Part shown: positions 42,426-53,735 of the stretch, piece by piece
Layout of the letters: every line of letters starts with the position of its first letter
Position numbering within the stretch: the stretch's first letter is position 1
Assembly: GCF_943734655.1 (NCBI RefSeq)
Contig: NC_071353.1
Coordinates: forward strand, 149,898,043-149,962,042
DNA length: 64,000 bases
From: Sabethes cyaneus
Taxonomy: Eukaryota; Arthropoda; Insecta; Diptera; Culicidae
Direction: 5' to 3'
Program-made: the position numbers and the translations under genes
Notes under the pieces: generated by a model
Told to the model about the DNA's origin: nothing
Seen by the model: the letters and a program-made list of their open reading frames with translations, nothing else
Database searches by the model: none

Positions 42426-42915
42426 GGAGATAAAAAAAAATACTGCAAAAAGACGCCAAAACAGCATCAAAAACGACAAAAAGTGCTTTTAAAAGTGTCA
42501 AGATTGCAACAAAACATGCAAAAAAGAATAGCTGACTAAAAGAAAAAGAAAAGATGACTAATATACGTCAGAAACATGACGAAAAACCGATGAAAAGACT
42601 CAAGTACTTTTTTTGTACGGTTTGGTTTTTCGCTTATTAGAAACGGGGCAACTTAGGGATCATTCATTTATTTCTCAATATATTTGGAAGAGCCCCGACA
42701 TTCGTCACATAGTTTGTAAATGGTCGTTACGTTGCCCCGTTCTTGAGTAATCTAAAAAACAAACCGTGTAAAAAAAGACTTGAGTGTAGAAAGATGACAT
42801 TTTTGTTGCCTTGATAATAAATAGGACGACGAAAAAATGTCCCAAAAGGTCGAAAAGGTCGAACAAAACCACGAAACGACTAAAAAACAAGAAGAATAAA
42901 AGACAAAAAACGAAG
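42420..42915. repeat. GACGAAAAG-type tract split by a MITE
   Basis: Purine-rich text like 2695-3820 lies on both sides of the element at 42598-42785. The island TTTTTGTTGCCTTGA at 42800-42814 matches 3625-3639. Confidence 0.7.
42598..42785. mobile_element. 188-bp TIR element inside a purine tract
   Basis: Inverted ends of about 55 bases start ACTCAAGT at 42598 and end ACTTGAGT at 42785. The arms share TTTTTTT-ACGGTTTG, then CGGGGCAAC. No coding frame. The target duplication is unclear because the flanks are low-complexity. Confidence 0.75.
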
Positions 42916-42934
42916 TGAAGACCCCATTCTTTCT

Positions 42935-44345
42935 CTCACTCCTTTTCTGACTTTTTTCTAGTAGTAGCAGTAGTAGTAGTGGGTAGAATTACAGTAGATC
43001 CAAATTTGATTATCAAATGAATTTCACACTAATGCTGTTACAGAAGGCCCAAAAGGGATTGGGCGGACCCACAAGCAGAGGCACTTGTGCGCATTCCGGG
43101 GTTATAAGAGTCGCCTTCCAGCATTAGGATCCTTCCATGTAATAATCAATTTCGCTGTACCAACTTTAACCCACGTGATGATTTGTTTGCTTTAAATTGA
43201 GAACTTAATAGGCTTACCTATTAGCTAGGCCGTGTGGCTCCGTCGTCTGCCCAAAACCGCAGTTTTGAGATCAGGCATCCGCGAACCGCCCAGCATCGCA
43301 CCTCCTAGCTTGGCTACTCAATAGAGCATTACCAGGTATGGCCACGTGGAGGCGCTGGGTAGGGGCTTGGGATGGCTAGAGCTATATTGGACGCTCCTCA
43401 TTTGCCTTCCCCATTTCATACCCTTTTCTGACTTTTTCTAACCCTATTTTGATAATTTGTCTATTAATTTTTTTTTTGATATTCATCTAACTCTTTTTTT
43501 TTTGCTTTTTACTAATCCTTTTCTGACCGCCTTCGGATCTTTTATCTGAATTTGTTTCCAGCTCTGTTTCTGACCTTTTTCTGGCTATTTTTCTGATTCT
43601 TTTAAATTTGTTTTCTGATTTTTACACTTACTCTTTTTGCGACTCTTTTTCTGATCCTTTTCTAACCCGTTTCTAACTCTTTTTCTAATTATTTTCTGAC
43701 TCCTTTGGACTCTTTTTTTATACTTTCTGACTATTTTAAGACCTTTTGTCGGACCCTTTTTCGACCCTTTTACTTACTCTTTTTCTGATTTGTTTTGACA
43801 GACGCTTTCTTTTACTTTTTGTGATTTTTTATTCATTTGCTAATCTATTTCTGGCCATTTTATAACCCATTTTCTTTATCTTTTTTCTAACTATTTGGTC
43901 TTTATTTGACTCTTTTTCTGTCCCTTTTTTACAATAAATAGTAGAATTTAATTGGAAAAGTTTTCTTTTTTATTCAATTTTAGGTTTCGTACTCTACTAA
44001 GACGCTCCAAAAACTTCAGTCTTTTTCTGATCCTTTTCTAACCTTTTTATTATAATTTTTGTTGACTTTGTTTTAGGGTTTTTCTGGTTCTTTCTCTGAC
44101 TGCTTTCTAACTCTTTTTATATTCTTTTTCTGATCTATTTCTGACTCGTTTTCGGAGTTTTTTCTGACTCTTTCTGTGTCTGGTTCTGGTGTCTTTTTTC
44201 GCTACTATTACATTTTTTCAGCTCTTTTTCTGACTATTTGTCTGCTTCTATTTTTGACTCTTTTTCTGACTTTCTCTTAGACTCTCGTTTTGACTCTTTT
44301 TCTGACTCTTTTTCAAGAGCCCTTTTCTCACTCTTTTTCTGCCCT
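42935..44345. repeat. CTGACTCTTTTT pyrimidine tract
   Basis: Degenerate repeats of TTTTTCTGACTC occupy 42935-42965 and 43425-44345, with a non-tract island at about 43000-43425. It differs from the GACGAAAAG family by its CTGACTC word. Related complements (AAAAGAAGTCTA) occur at 47390-48215 and 53840-54140. Confidence 0.7.
43200..43425 (-). repeat. Dispersed repeat, copy 2
   Basis: The reverse complement matches 13107-13245. It also has GTGGCCATACCTGG and, further on, GGTTCGCGGATGC, which faintly resemble pol III A and B boxes, but the extra upstream sequence common to both copies argues against a simple tRNA-derived SINE. Confidence 0.55.
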
Positions 44346-44527
44346 TTCCATCTAGTTTTGAACAAGGACTATAGCACCCAGGCTTTGCTTTTTCATCTCA
44401 GCTAATCAGAATTTGAAATGGGTGTATATAGACCATTTGTAGAGGTAATTATTGTCTGCAACATTGTTGAAGTAATCATCGCTATCTCTTTTGTATTTAC
44501 CCCACTGCAGCCCTATAAGGCTATAAA

Positions 44528-44563
44528 TATATAAGATAAAACTATACATTCTTCAGCACTATC
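44528..44563 (+). repeat. Flanking direct repeat, left copy
   Basis: GATAAAACTATACATTCTTC and following bases are repeated at 47341-47373 with few changes, immediately outside the two ends of the Helitron-like element. Confidence 0.6.
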
Positions 44564-44565
44564 TA

Positions 44566-47339
44566 TCTATACAGTAATGATCCGATTTTGTCACCCCCAT
44601 GATAAATTTAGGCGTGACAAAAACGGGACAGTGACAAAATCGGGTATTTATTCAATTTTTATTTTTTTTTGCAGATAACTTTGAACATACTACATATATT
44701 CCGTTCTGATCGCTATTAGGATATTTCGCACTCCCTTCTACCTCTTTGTGGACATTTGTCACCTTTTCACAGCACAGGTCCCAAAGGTATCAAAACACGC
44801 GTTTTTTTAATTGCTCCGAAACGGTTGATTATACTGGTTAACTTTGTTCAGAGACTGAGTTGTTCTCAGCGTAAAAAGCTCTTTCTTATGGTAAGAACGA
44901 TTCTTTGATTAATCCACCTAAAAGTAAGATAAAGAATTTATTTTTTAAGCAGTTAGGGATAGAGCAAAACAAAAGGTTGTATGAATAAAAGAGTTAGAGC
45001 AAATGCTCCCATACGATTTAACGGGAAAAGCAAAGTAAACTGTTTTATTAATACGGCCCAGTGTTCTACAAAATTTTTGAGAAGATTATTATAGAAAACT
45101 TTACCAAAGAAAGTAACTTTCTAGATATTATAGTTGTGGAGATAAGAAACAATATTTGTGGAAACTTTACGATAATTAACTTTTTGAACACAGTTCTTTC
45201 CACAGTGTTTTAAGACATTTGACAAGTTTGACAATGATTTACAGTCAAATTACATACTTTTCTAGAATATAGTAACTTGCTATCGTCAATATTTGAGAAG
45301 AAAATTCAAATTTTCTAGTAAAAATCAAGCAACTTTCAGTAGCAATAACTTCCAAACATACAAAAACGTGCAAGCCATTTATTACCCATGTGAAAGTACA
45401 ACAAAAATACTACAAAATGCTAAACAAATTAGCCTGATCCTGCACGACCCCCTGCCGAAACACTTTCATTGAAAGTTGTTACTCGGTGGGCTTTAATGTG
45501 GCCTAGTTCAATTTACTTATCCAGAATAAGTAAATCCTTCTTTTGCATGAAATCTAATTGGCAGCAGTTCAAGGTGTACAAGTTTCAAAGTGTATTTGAA
45601 ACTTCTTCATCATCACTATCGCTGTTACAGTGCCTGTCATCTGTACTGACCAATTGCGTGTTTTGATACCTTTGTGCAAAGAAAGACTTGAGTGTATTTC
45701 GCTTTCTTCCGAAATTTAAGCCTCCGATTTATTGTTCGACAGACTACACAGCCAACTGTTAGCACAGGTCAATTGCGGGGCGCGTACTACGATCTTTGTG
45801 ACTAACAGTCTTTCCCAGGCGAGATTCGAATATGCGATGACTAGCTTTTCAGGCCAATGTCGTACGTCGAGCTGCATATATTTTTATTATGCATTTTCCA
45901 ACACGCTTCCTCCCGTAGAACTAGTACTAAAATGCACAGCTCATCCCTCCTTTTTCTCTCTAAGAGTCCAATTACTGCTAGGCTACTGCACAGTATACAT
46001 TCTTAAAGCAATAACACATGAAATCTAAGCAGAAAAGCAGTTCAGTTGGACACATCAAAAGCGTGACAAAATCGGGTACAAAACGTGACAAAATCGGGTA
46101 CAAAACGTGACAAAATCGGGTTACTACTGTATATATAAAAGTGAGCGTGAGTATGTTTGTATGTTCCACCATAACTCCAGAACGCCTTGACCGATCTCTG
46201 CCAAACTTGGCGCACATGTTCCTTGATGTAAGAGAAACAGGACTGCGGGGTTGATAAAAGTGGGAGGTCCATAACTCCGAAATGCCTGGACGGTTCTTCA
46301 CCAAACTTGGCATACATGTTCCTTGACATAAGGGAATCAACACTGAAGGGTTGACAAGAAGAGGAGGGGTGGCGGGGTGGGTGGAGGTTCATGACAGGGA
46401 GGGAGGCCGTAACTGCGCGAAACACCAGAATGGTTCTTCATCCAACTTGGCACGCATGTTCCTTGGCATAAGGAAATCACAACTCAGGGGGTTGACAAAA
46501 GAGGGGGGCTCATAACAGGGCGATGGGGTTCATAACAGGGGAAATGCCATAACTCCGAAATGCCTGAACAATTCTTTATCAAACTTGGCACAAATGTTGC
46601 TTGACATTAGAGAATCAGCACTGGGAAGTCGACAAAAGGGGGGCATGCCTAACAAGGTGGAAGAGAACTAAATAAGTAAAAGGGGCTTTTCCCTTGCATT
46701 GAAACTGATTGAAGTTTTACAACTGACTTTGAGAAAAGAAGAGGATTCCACCGAGGATGAATATATGGTAAATAAACGTTTGTTTAGTTTCCATTATAGC
46801 GATTTTCATTGAGCAAACCGATGCATAATTAGCTACGCGACAGAAGGGGGAGCTGACTGGGAAGGAACCGACATGCATGTTCCACCATAGCTCCGGAACT
46901 TCTGGACTGTTCTTCATCAAACGGTGTTTGTAAAACACACGTTTTTGTCATGATTCTTTTAAGTCGGGGGGTTGACAAAATAGGGAGACGGTCTCTTACA
47001 AGAGGAGAGAAAGGTTCAAATGGGTAAAGGGGTGCGTTTTTCTTGCATTTGGAACGATAGCAGTTGTACAAGTTGTTTTATTTCTGGAAGGGGGAAGACA
47101 GTGGCCATTAAAAAGGGGGAGATTCAAAAACGTAAAAAAGGCTTTGGCTCACTTTATAGGGATTACCGAGAAGACAGATTTATAAGTGGTTGGGGGACAA
47201 CGTGAGAGGAACTGACAAAGGGAGTAGACATATTCAAATGAAAAAAACGGGCTTTGTTACTTGCATAATAAGAGTAAAACCAGATGTACAAGTGACTGAG
47301 TGACAAAGAGGCCCCGAGTGAGATCGGGCAATCAGCTAG
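44566..47339 (+). mobile_element. Helitron-like element carrying a nested pogo-like insertion
   Basis: Removing the insertion at 44572-46129 and one TA copy joins TCTATA to TATATAAAAGTGAGCGTGAG, a 5' end of the TCTATATATAAAA type. The 3' end is CAGCTAG at 47333-47339, followed by T. Between lie four to five diverged monomers of about 130-150 bp that each start near GTTCCACCATAACTCC or CATAACTCCGAAATGCCT and contain CAAACTTGGC, CATGTTCCTTG and GACAAAAG. Structure is as in the copies at 50570 and 58425 but a separate subfamily. Noncoding. Confidence 0.65.
44572..46129. mobile_element. 1.56-kb pogo/Tc1-like TIR element
   Basis: Ends CAGTAATGATCCGATTTTGT at the left and the complement of CAGTAGTAACCCGATTTTGT at the right, flanked by TA at 44570-44571 and 46130-46131. 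The subterminal word GTGACAAAATCGGG is repeated on both sides (near 44622-44645 and three times at 46062-46120). No transposase frame remains; a 98-codon frame at 45732-46028 is unrecognised. CAGT ends and TA duplication fit the pogo/Tigger group. Confidence 0.8.
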
Positions 47340-47340
47340 T

Positions 47341-47373
47341 ATAGGATAAAACTATACATTCTTTAACACTATT
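47341..47373 (+). repeat. Flanking direct repeat, right copy
   Basis: Starts ATAGGATAAAACTATACATT directly after the CTAG^T terminus and is a close match to 44530-44563. Confidence 0.6.
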
Positions 47374-47389
47374 GTAGATAAAAACTAAC

Positions 47390-48215
47390 TCTATAGAGTC
47401 TATTAAGTCTGAAACAGATATCTAATAGAAGGCTGAATGAAGCCTTAAAGAAGTCGAATGGAGGTTTAAATATAGGTCTAAAGAAAGCCCGGACGAGATT
47501 TAAAAGAATTCTAAAAGAAGCCTAGCAAAAATCCAACGGAAGTTAAAAGGAAGTGTATAAAAGATCCAAATGAATCAAAAGGCTAAAAAAGTGTAATAAA
47601 AGTCTATCAAAAGCTTAAAACAAGTTTAAAAACTCTTTTAAAGAAGGCCAAGAGAATTCTAAAAGAACTAAATCAAAACAAACTCCAAACAATCTAAAAG
47701 AATTTTGAAAGACAGTAAAAGAGATCTGAAAGAAGCGTAATAACAGTGTACATAAAGTCTAAAACATTTCTAATACAAATCTAGAAGACGACTTCAGTCT
47801 AAAAGAAGTTCTGAAATAATTCTTTTAAACTACTAAAAAGTCTAAAAGAATCCTAGAAGAAGTCTTAAACGAGTTTAAGACAATCTCAAAAAATCTAAAA
47901 GGAGTATAAAAGAAGTCCAAACCTAAAAAACGAAACCTAAAAAGTAAAAAAAAATCTAGAACACATCTGAAAAAGTCTAAATATAGTCTAAAAGAAGTCC
48001 GGAAAAGTCTATAAAAAGTTTAAAAGAGATATCTAAATGAACCCTAACAAGAGTCAAACCAAAGTCTAAGAGTCAAATAAAGTCTAAAACAAGTGTCAAA
48101 GCATTCAAGAAAGGCGAGACGAAAAGAGTAACAATTAGATAAAAAAATAAAAATAGAAAAATTAGATAGAAATCGCAAGGGAAAAGGAGAAAAATGAAAG
48201 GACAAACAGGAAAAG
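47390..48215. repeat. TCTAAAAGAAGTC purine tract
   Basis: Degenerate 12-15-bp units around TCTAAAAGAAGTC. Same family as 53840-54140. No coding. Confidence 0.7.
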
Positions 48216-48217
48216 TA

Positions 48218-49118
48218 GGGGAATGTCCCCGGTTATGAAACAGGTTTTGATGTTTGGTCATAGCTTTTGAACGGATTATTTAATTCCATATCTTTTGAAA
48301 GCATTTGAAAGCTTGAAGACTTACGTATGTTTTTGCTAAAGACAGCATATATTTTTTGCTCGAAACAAAAAAGTTATAGCGAAGTTGGGAGACATAGAAC
48401 TTTTTGACCAAAAACAAAGTGTCCCCGGTTGTGAAACACTTCGAAAAATCCATAAAAGAAAGTAAAAATAAAAAAGAAAATAAAGAAATATGAAATGAAA
48501 ATAAAACATTACATTCATTTATTAACGGAAAACACCTTAAATGCAAAGTAATTTATCAGTTTCTTAATTTAATCATCTAAATCTAAATTATAATCAATGT
48601 ATGTAAAAAGAGAAAGTTCGAGATTTCAAATATGCGGATTTGGCTCTCATGTGGCTGAAAAGTGTGTTGAAAATGTTTGTGATCATTAAAGTATTGAACA
48701 ATCGTTTTTCTGATTTTTTCATAACCGGAGAACTTCACTGTTTCACAACCGGGGCGAACGACGAGTTTGTAAAAATTTATGTAAAATTTTTTGAGTAAAT
48801 TATTTCACTTAAAATTTGTCTGTGTAATGAAATAGAGGGTCAAAACTAAGGTTATATGAATTTTACTGCCTTTTTTTATTTTATTTGATAGACTAAAAAT
48901 CAATCCCAAAAAATTCCATAATACTTTTTCGAGTAGGTTTTTCGAACACATTTCCTACAAAACATTCTAAAAGCTGTATTTTGATTGTTGTTTACTCAAA
49001 AAGTAGAGTACAATGAGACGAGCCGTTGGTAGTAATTTGGTAGTGCTAGTTTAATAAACACGTCAAAAACGATGGATGTTTCAAAACCGGGGCCGTTTTA
49101 CAACAGGGGACAATCCCC
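48218..49118. mobile_element. 901-bp TIR element with TA target duplication
   Basis: Left end GGGGAATGTCCCCGGTTATG; the right end is the complement of GGGGATTGTCCCCTGTTGTA, flanked by TA at 48216-48217 and 49119-49120. TGTCCCCGGTTGTGAAACAC recurs inside (48419-48438) and as complements (about 48738-48755 and 49083-49093), so the subterminal word is repeated internally. No transposase. Confidence 0.82.
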
Positions 49119-49120
49119 TA

Positions 49121-49765
49121 TAAAAAAAAACTAGGAAAAGTGGTATAGAAAAGCAAAAAAACGGAAGAAAATGAGAATAAAAATGAGACAAAAGTGAAGA
49201 AACATGACTGAAAAAATGAAGAAACGAAACGGGAATAGTAAAAAATGGTACAGGAAAAAAAGGAAAGAAATAGAAAAAGTTCAAAAAGGAGGAGCAAAGA
49301 CGAAAACGGGACAGAGAAAATGAAAATAGGATTGAAAGAAGGAAACACAGCACAAGAGAAGAAGAAAAACGACGGGACAGAAAAAAAGAAAAAAATGAGA
49401 AAAAGAGAAACATCGAGACAGAAAAACAGCCGGGATCAAAACAAAGTGTAATGGAAAGGACTTGTTGTCCGAACAGATAAACGATAGAGAAGAAGAAAAT
49501 AACGGACAGAAAAAGAGAAAAATCGAGACAAACAGCAGAAAATCGGGACTGAAAAAACGGAATAGAAAAAGACGAAAAACTGAACAGAAAATGATAACAA
49601 AAAAAGGATAGGAAAAGAGGAAAATCGCTATAAAAACACGAAAGACAAAAAAATAATCAGAAAAAGAAAAAAAAATAGAAAGACAAGCGCGATTGAAAAC
49701 GAGACAAAAAGACGAGACAAGTGACAAAACATAGAGAGTCCAGGTGAATGACCAGATGGTTAAAA
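49121..49765. repeat. GAAAAAGAGAAAAATCGAGAC purine tract
   Basis: A/G-rich degenerate repeat. The 222-codon Phe-rich reverse frame across it is an artefact. Confidence 0.7.
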
Positions 49766-49768
49766 ACA

Positions 49769-49960
49769 TCTCTACACCTATAAAAAAATATTTCTGTCTG
49801 TCTGTATGACCCCTTTTGACTCGGAAATCACTGAACCGGCGTGAAAATCTGCATGCAGGGGTTTTTGGGGCCGGGGGACGTTCTTTTGATGGTTCGAGAC
49901 ACCTCTCTCCTCTGGAAGGTGGTGGCGCTCTCATACAAGTGAAAAACAAATTTTAACTAA
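49769..49960 (+). mobile_element. Truncated Helitron-like 5' end
   Basis: TCTACACCTATAAAAAA, the CTGTCTGTCTGTATG word, ACTGAACCGGCGTGAAAAT and one partial monomer match the starts at 58425 and 62209-63499. No CTAG end follows. Confidence 0.65.
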
Positions 49961-50351
49961 ACATAAGAATTATCCAGGCTACTATAACACAAAATGTATA
50001 TTTCTCGGATAAGAAGCATGTGCTGATAAAAGTTTGAACTCCTCCTTAGTCAAGAGAGACGGATGCTTCAGGTACAATCAGTGCTACATCATGCACAAGA
50101 AGTCAATTTAAGGTGATGCAAAAGAAAAGTACCTTCAAACTGACCGATATGACCGATTGATATTTTCAATGCCATCGAGTTTAATTTACCAGTTATTTTT
50201 TGTCAACATTTAACAAAATATAAATTGACACCAGCAGAACTGCTGGGTACTCGAAATTGGAAAAAACGCCATATTTTCAACGGTTGTTTGGCAATAAATT
50301 TTCCGACTTTGAAAAATCAGAGGAGTTATGCACAAGACACGACCGCATAGG
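49961..50351. other. Unassigned AT-rich spacer
   Basis: No gene or repeat end recognised. Confidence 0.35.
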
Positions 50352-50569
50352 TGACGTAGGACTACGTAAGTCTCTTTGTAGCGATAGTAGGATGTATCCA
50401 TGTATGCAATAATACGATTCTTCATGTATACATGCTACATGCGTTGTACGTAACGTTTATTATAGTAGGAACATTGTATACATTCAATCCTCAACAGGTT
50501 TATGAGTTATTTCTATGAATTGATTGAATCTATTTTCTTAAAATGAATCAGTCACACTAAACCAAACAA

Positions 50570-52087
50570 TCTATATATATAAAAATGAAATGCTGTTCGT
50601 GTGTCCGGTATAGACTCGCAAACTACTCGACGGATTTTGATGAAACTTGGCATACACATTGCGTATGATGTGAGGAATGTTGTTAGCATGGTTTGACGCC
50701 CCTCCCCCCATTAGAAAGGGGGGCTCCCATACAAATGAAACACAAATTTCTGCATAACTCGAAAACTAATGAAGCAAATAGAACCAAATTTGGCATGTAA
50801 AGGTTTTTAGAGGCAGAATTTTTTTTATTGTGGATTGAGACCCTTGCTGCCTCTAAGAGGGGGGGCTCCCATACAAATAAAACAAAAATTTCCGCATAAC
50901 TCGACTATTAATCAAGCAAATGGAACCAAATTCGCAATGTGGGGGTTTCTAGAGGCAGGATTTTTTTATATGATGGTTTGAGACTCCTCCCCACACTAGA
51001 ATAGGGGGCTCCATGCAAATGAAACACAAATTTCTGCATAGCTCGGGAACTAATTATGCGAATGGAAACAAATTTGGCATGTGAAGGTTATTGGAAGCAG
51101 AAATTTTTTCTATGATGAATGGAGACCCCTCCTTCCTCTAAAAGGGGGGGCTCTCATGCAAATAAAACAAAAATTTCTTCATAACTCGACTATTAGTCAA
51201 GCAAATGAAACCATGAGGGGGGTTACTGGAGGCAGAATTTTCTTCTATGGTGGTTTAAGACCCCACCTCCCTCTAGAAGGCGGGGCGGGGGTTTACCATA
51301 CAAATGAAACACAAATTTCAGCATAACTTGGGAAGCAATCAAGCAAATAGAACCAATTTAGCGTGTGGGGGTTTCTAGAGACAGAATTCTTTTCTACGGT
51401 GGTTCACCCCCCCCCCCCCTTCCACTTCTAGAAAGGGTGGCTCCATACAAAAGAAGCACAGATTTCTGCATAACTCGGGAACTAATCAAGCAAATGGAGC
51501 CAAATTTGGCAACCTAAGGTTTTTGGAGGCAATTTTTTTTTCTATGGCGGATTGAGACCCCTCTCCCCTCTGGAATGGGGGCTCTCATGCAAATGAAACT
51601 CAAATTTCTGCAAAACTCGAGAAATAATCAAGTAGATGGAAACAAATGCGGTCTCCCACATGTCCACATTTTTGAAGGTAAGTATTTTTTTCTTTGGTAG
51701 TTTGTGACCCATTCCCCCTCTGGGGCGACAAAAACATTAGATGAACCATTAGGCATTACCAATACCACCTTGCCTTCCGTACTAAAATATAGAGTTAATT
51801 TGGAACAAAACTGATTTCTCTAAGTCCATGGTTTCTGACCAGTTTTCAACTGATTTCAAACGAACTGCACTGATATTTTATTGCGATTTTGCCAACATTA
51901 TCATTTTAAGGGTTGGTAAAAAAACCCAAATTGTTACATGGGATTAGAAATTTGCGGTATGAATTAGGAATATCTTGGTTTGCCAAAAGAAAGCTCTTGG
52001 TTGCAAGATTACAATTAAGCAAATCTTCAGCATTATGCATCTACCTCCTTTTTGGAATGGCGTAGCAAAGCGCGCCGGGTCCTCTAG
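50570..52087 (+). mobile_element. Helitron candidate with about 7 internal tandem monomers
   Basis: Ends fit Helitron rules: preceded by A (50569), starts TCTATATATATAAAAATG, ends GGGTCCTCTAG at 52087, followed by T (52088). Neither terminal inverted repeat nor target duplication. The interior is a tandem array; the CTCCCATACAAATGAA-type word begins at 50724, 50866, 51009, 51151, 51291, 51441 and 51592 (period 140-151 bp). Each monomer carries TTTCTGCATAACTCG, AGCAAATGGAACCAAATTT and a short poly-T. Without a Rep/helicase gene it would be non-autonomous. Confidence 0.75.
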
Positions 52088-53735
52088 TATATCATGAAAA
52101 TTGATCTGTTTCTACGTTGAATAGTGCTTTTTCTCTGGTAATCGGTACACGGTATGAGCTAGTTATCAAAAAGCTGAAAATTTTACGCAAAACTTTTTTG
52201 CGACTCACAAAAGAAGAACACTGATTTACAAGCTGCAGACTTTTTGGAAGTGGTAGAAAATGTCGTCCGTGACCAGAAAACTTATTCCCGCCAGTTGTTG
52301 GTCGTCCGCAACGGAGAAAAATTTAACTTTTCCCTCGTTGCCTGTGTTATTATCGTATTAACTGGACAAGAAAATATAATAAGCTCTTCAATTGTTGTGT
52401 GGTTCTTAAAAGAACCGATTGCTTGATTATCATAACTCCAGCTTGCAATAAACTTGCACCAACGCACTTAACGTAATTTTCTTTTCGGCAAATTGGAGTA
52501 CCGATCCCTATTCCTTTCCTCAGCAGCTTTTCGTTTGCCCTTGATGCTTTCTCCTGTGTCGCATCCAGACATGCCAGTAAGATGTTGGCAGTCGCTCAGC
52601 TAACGTTTGAATAATTCGCTGTTCGCTGGCTTACCTCGTGTTATGTACCAGAGCAAGCGACACGAATCGGTTCCACCTATTTTTCGTGGTCCGTCATTCC
52701 ATCATCTACGTTGAAGAAAATGGGGCATTTCAATCTCAGTCTGAACAAAAGAGCAAAGTTACCAGTGAACCGTTCACCTTTTGCTGCCAAAGAAAAATTA
52801 CGCTACGCATTACTGTAGCATTGGTGATGGATAGATTTGTGTTGGTAAAGAAAACCTAGTGAAAGGCCCTAAGTTCCCTAAGCCTAAGCCCTAAGTGGGT
52901 TTAGTTTTAATGCGTTTTCCTGCGCATTTGCCGCGGTCAAAAGTATTTAATTTGGTGTTAACTTGGTTTTAATTGCTATCACTTGTTCACGGTAGACAAG
53001 TTTTCAATGTGACGATTATTGAAATTATAAGTACTGCGGCACCGCTTGTGTTGCCGTTGGTGGTAAATCACAATAAGGAATTATAAAGTCAATTAGCAAT
53101 CAACGAGAAAGGGTAGGATTACATTTAATTCTCTTGTAATTTTGTTTTAGTAGAATTAAATGGAATTTTCCATCAACTTTCTCGTTGGTTCCTGATTTGT
53201 ATCAAAACTTATTCGAAAATAATTGTAAATTATTCCAACCAATCACGAAGCGAGAATTTATACCTCGACGAAGAGTTGAACAAACTGCTGTCTAACTACC
53301 GAGTTTGAGTTATTTTCAATTTTTCAATAGCGTGCATTGAAAATCACTATTTTTCTATATTTTCCAATTCGATTTAGCGATCTATTGGGGTAAATAGCTT
53401 GGAAATCTATTAGGAATTGACTGAATTATAAGCCGAAGCGTGAAAACGCATTACCACTTTGATGACGTCATTTCCAAAAACCAATCACGAAGCTAGGGTT
53501 TCTAGATTAACAAGCCTCCATTATTTCCAATTTTTCAACAGTTTTAAAAATCTTAAAAATCAATAATTTTCTTTATTCGCGTAGATGCGTAGAAGATTTT
53601 CCGATCGATTGGTGCAAAAATATTTAAAATCGATTGGGAAACCGCTTAGCTATTAGCGCTCAAAATTTTTCATTTTTCGTGAAGCTCGCATTTTTCGATT
53701 CCTTGGAATGACCCCCTATACCAGCTACCTTCCTG
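52088..53735. other. Noncoding part of the composite repeat
   Basis: Apart from the H2A-like fragment there is no supported gene. The 73-codon frame at 52638-52859 is unrecognised. 53260-53700 is AT-rich with CCAATCACGAAGC near 53240 and again near 53481, an internal direct repeat. Confidence 0.4.
52401..52572 (-). pseudogene. Histone H2A-like fragment with histone 3' stem-loop
   Basis: The reverse strand starts ATGTCTGGATGCGACACAGG (ATG at 52572-52570) and translates MSGCDTGESIKGKRK, against the H2A N-terminus MSGRGKGGKVKGKAK. A second frame gives LLRKGIGIGTPIC, against H2A RLLRKGNYAERVGAGAPV, and further on VGASLLQAGVM, against VGAGAPVYLAAVM. The central H2A core is deleted: ATG to stem-loop is about 170 bases where 400 are expected. 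At 52401-52416 the minus strand reads GGTTCTTTTAAGAACC, a 6-bp stem with TTTA loop, matching the stem-loop that ends replication-dependent histone mRNAs. It cannot make a histone. It sits inside the composite repeat at 50352-53754. Confidence 0.6.

Noticed and set aside
49281..49949. 222-codon reverse frame
   Set aside because: Runs across a purine tract and a Helitron-like fragment; composition artefact.
50724..51730. Regular repeats that might suggest a CRISPR array
   Set aside because: Period 140-151 bp, repeats degenerate with no short unique spacers, eukaryotic setting; these are tandem monomers of a Helitron-like element.
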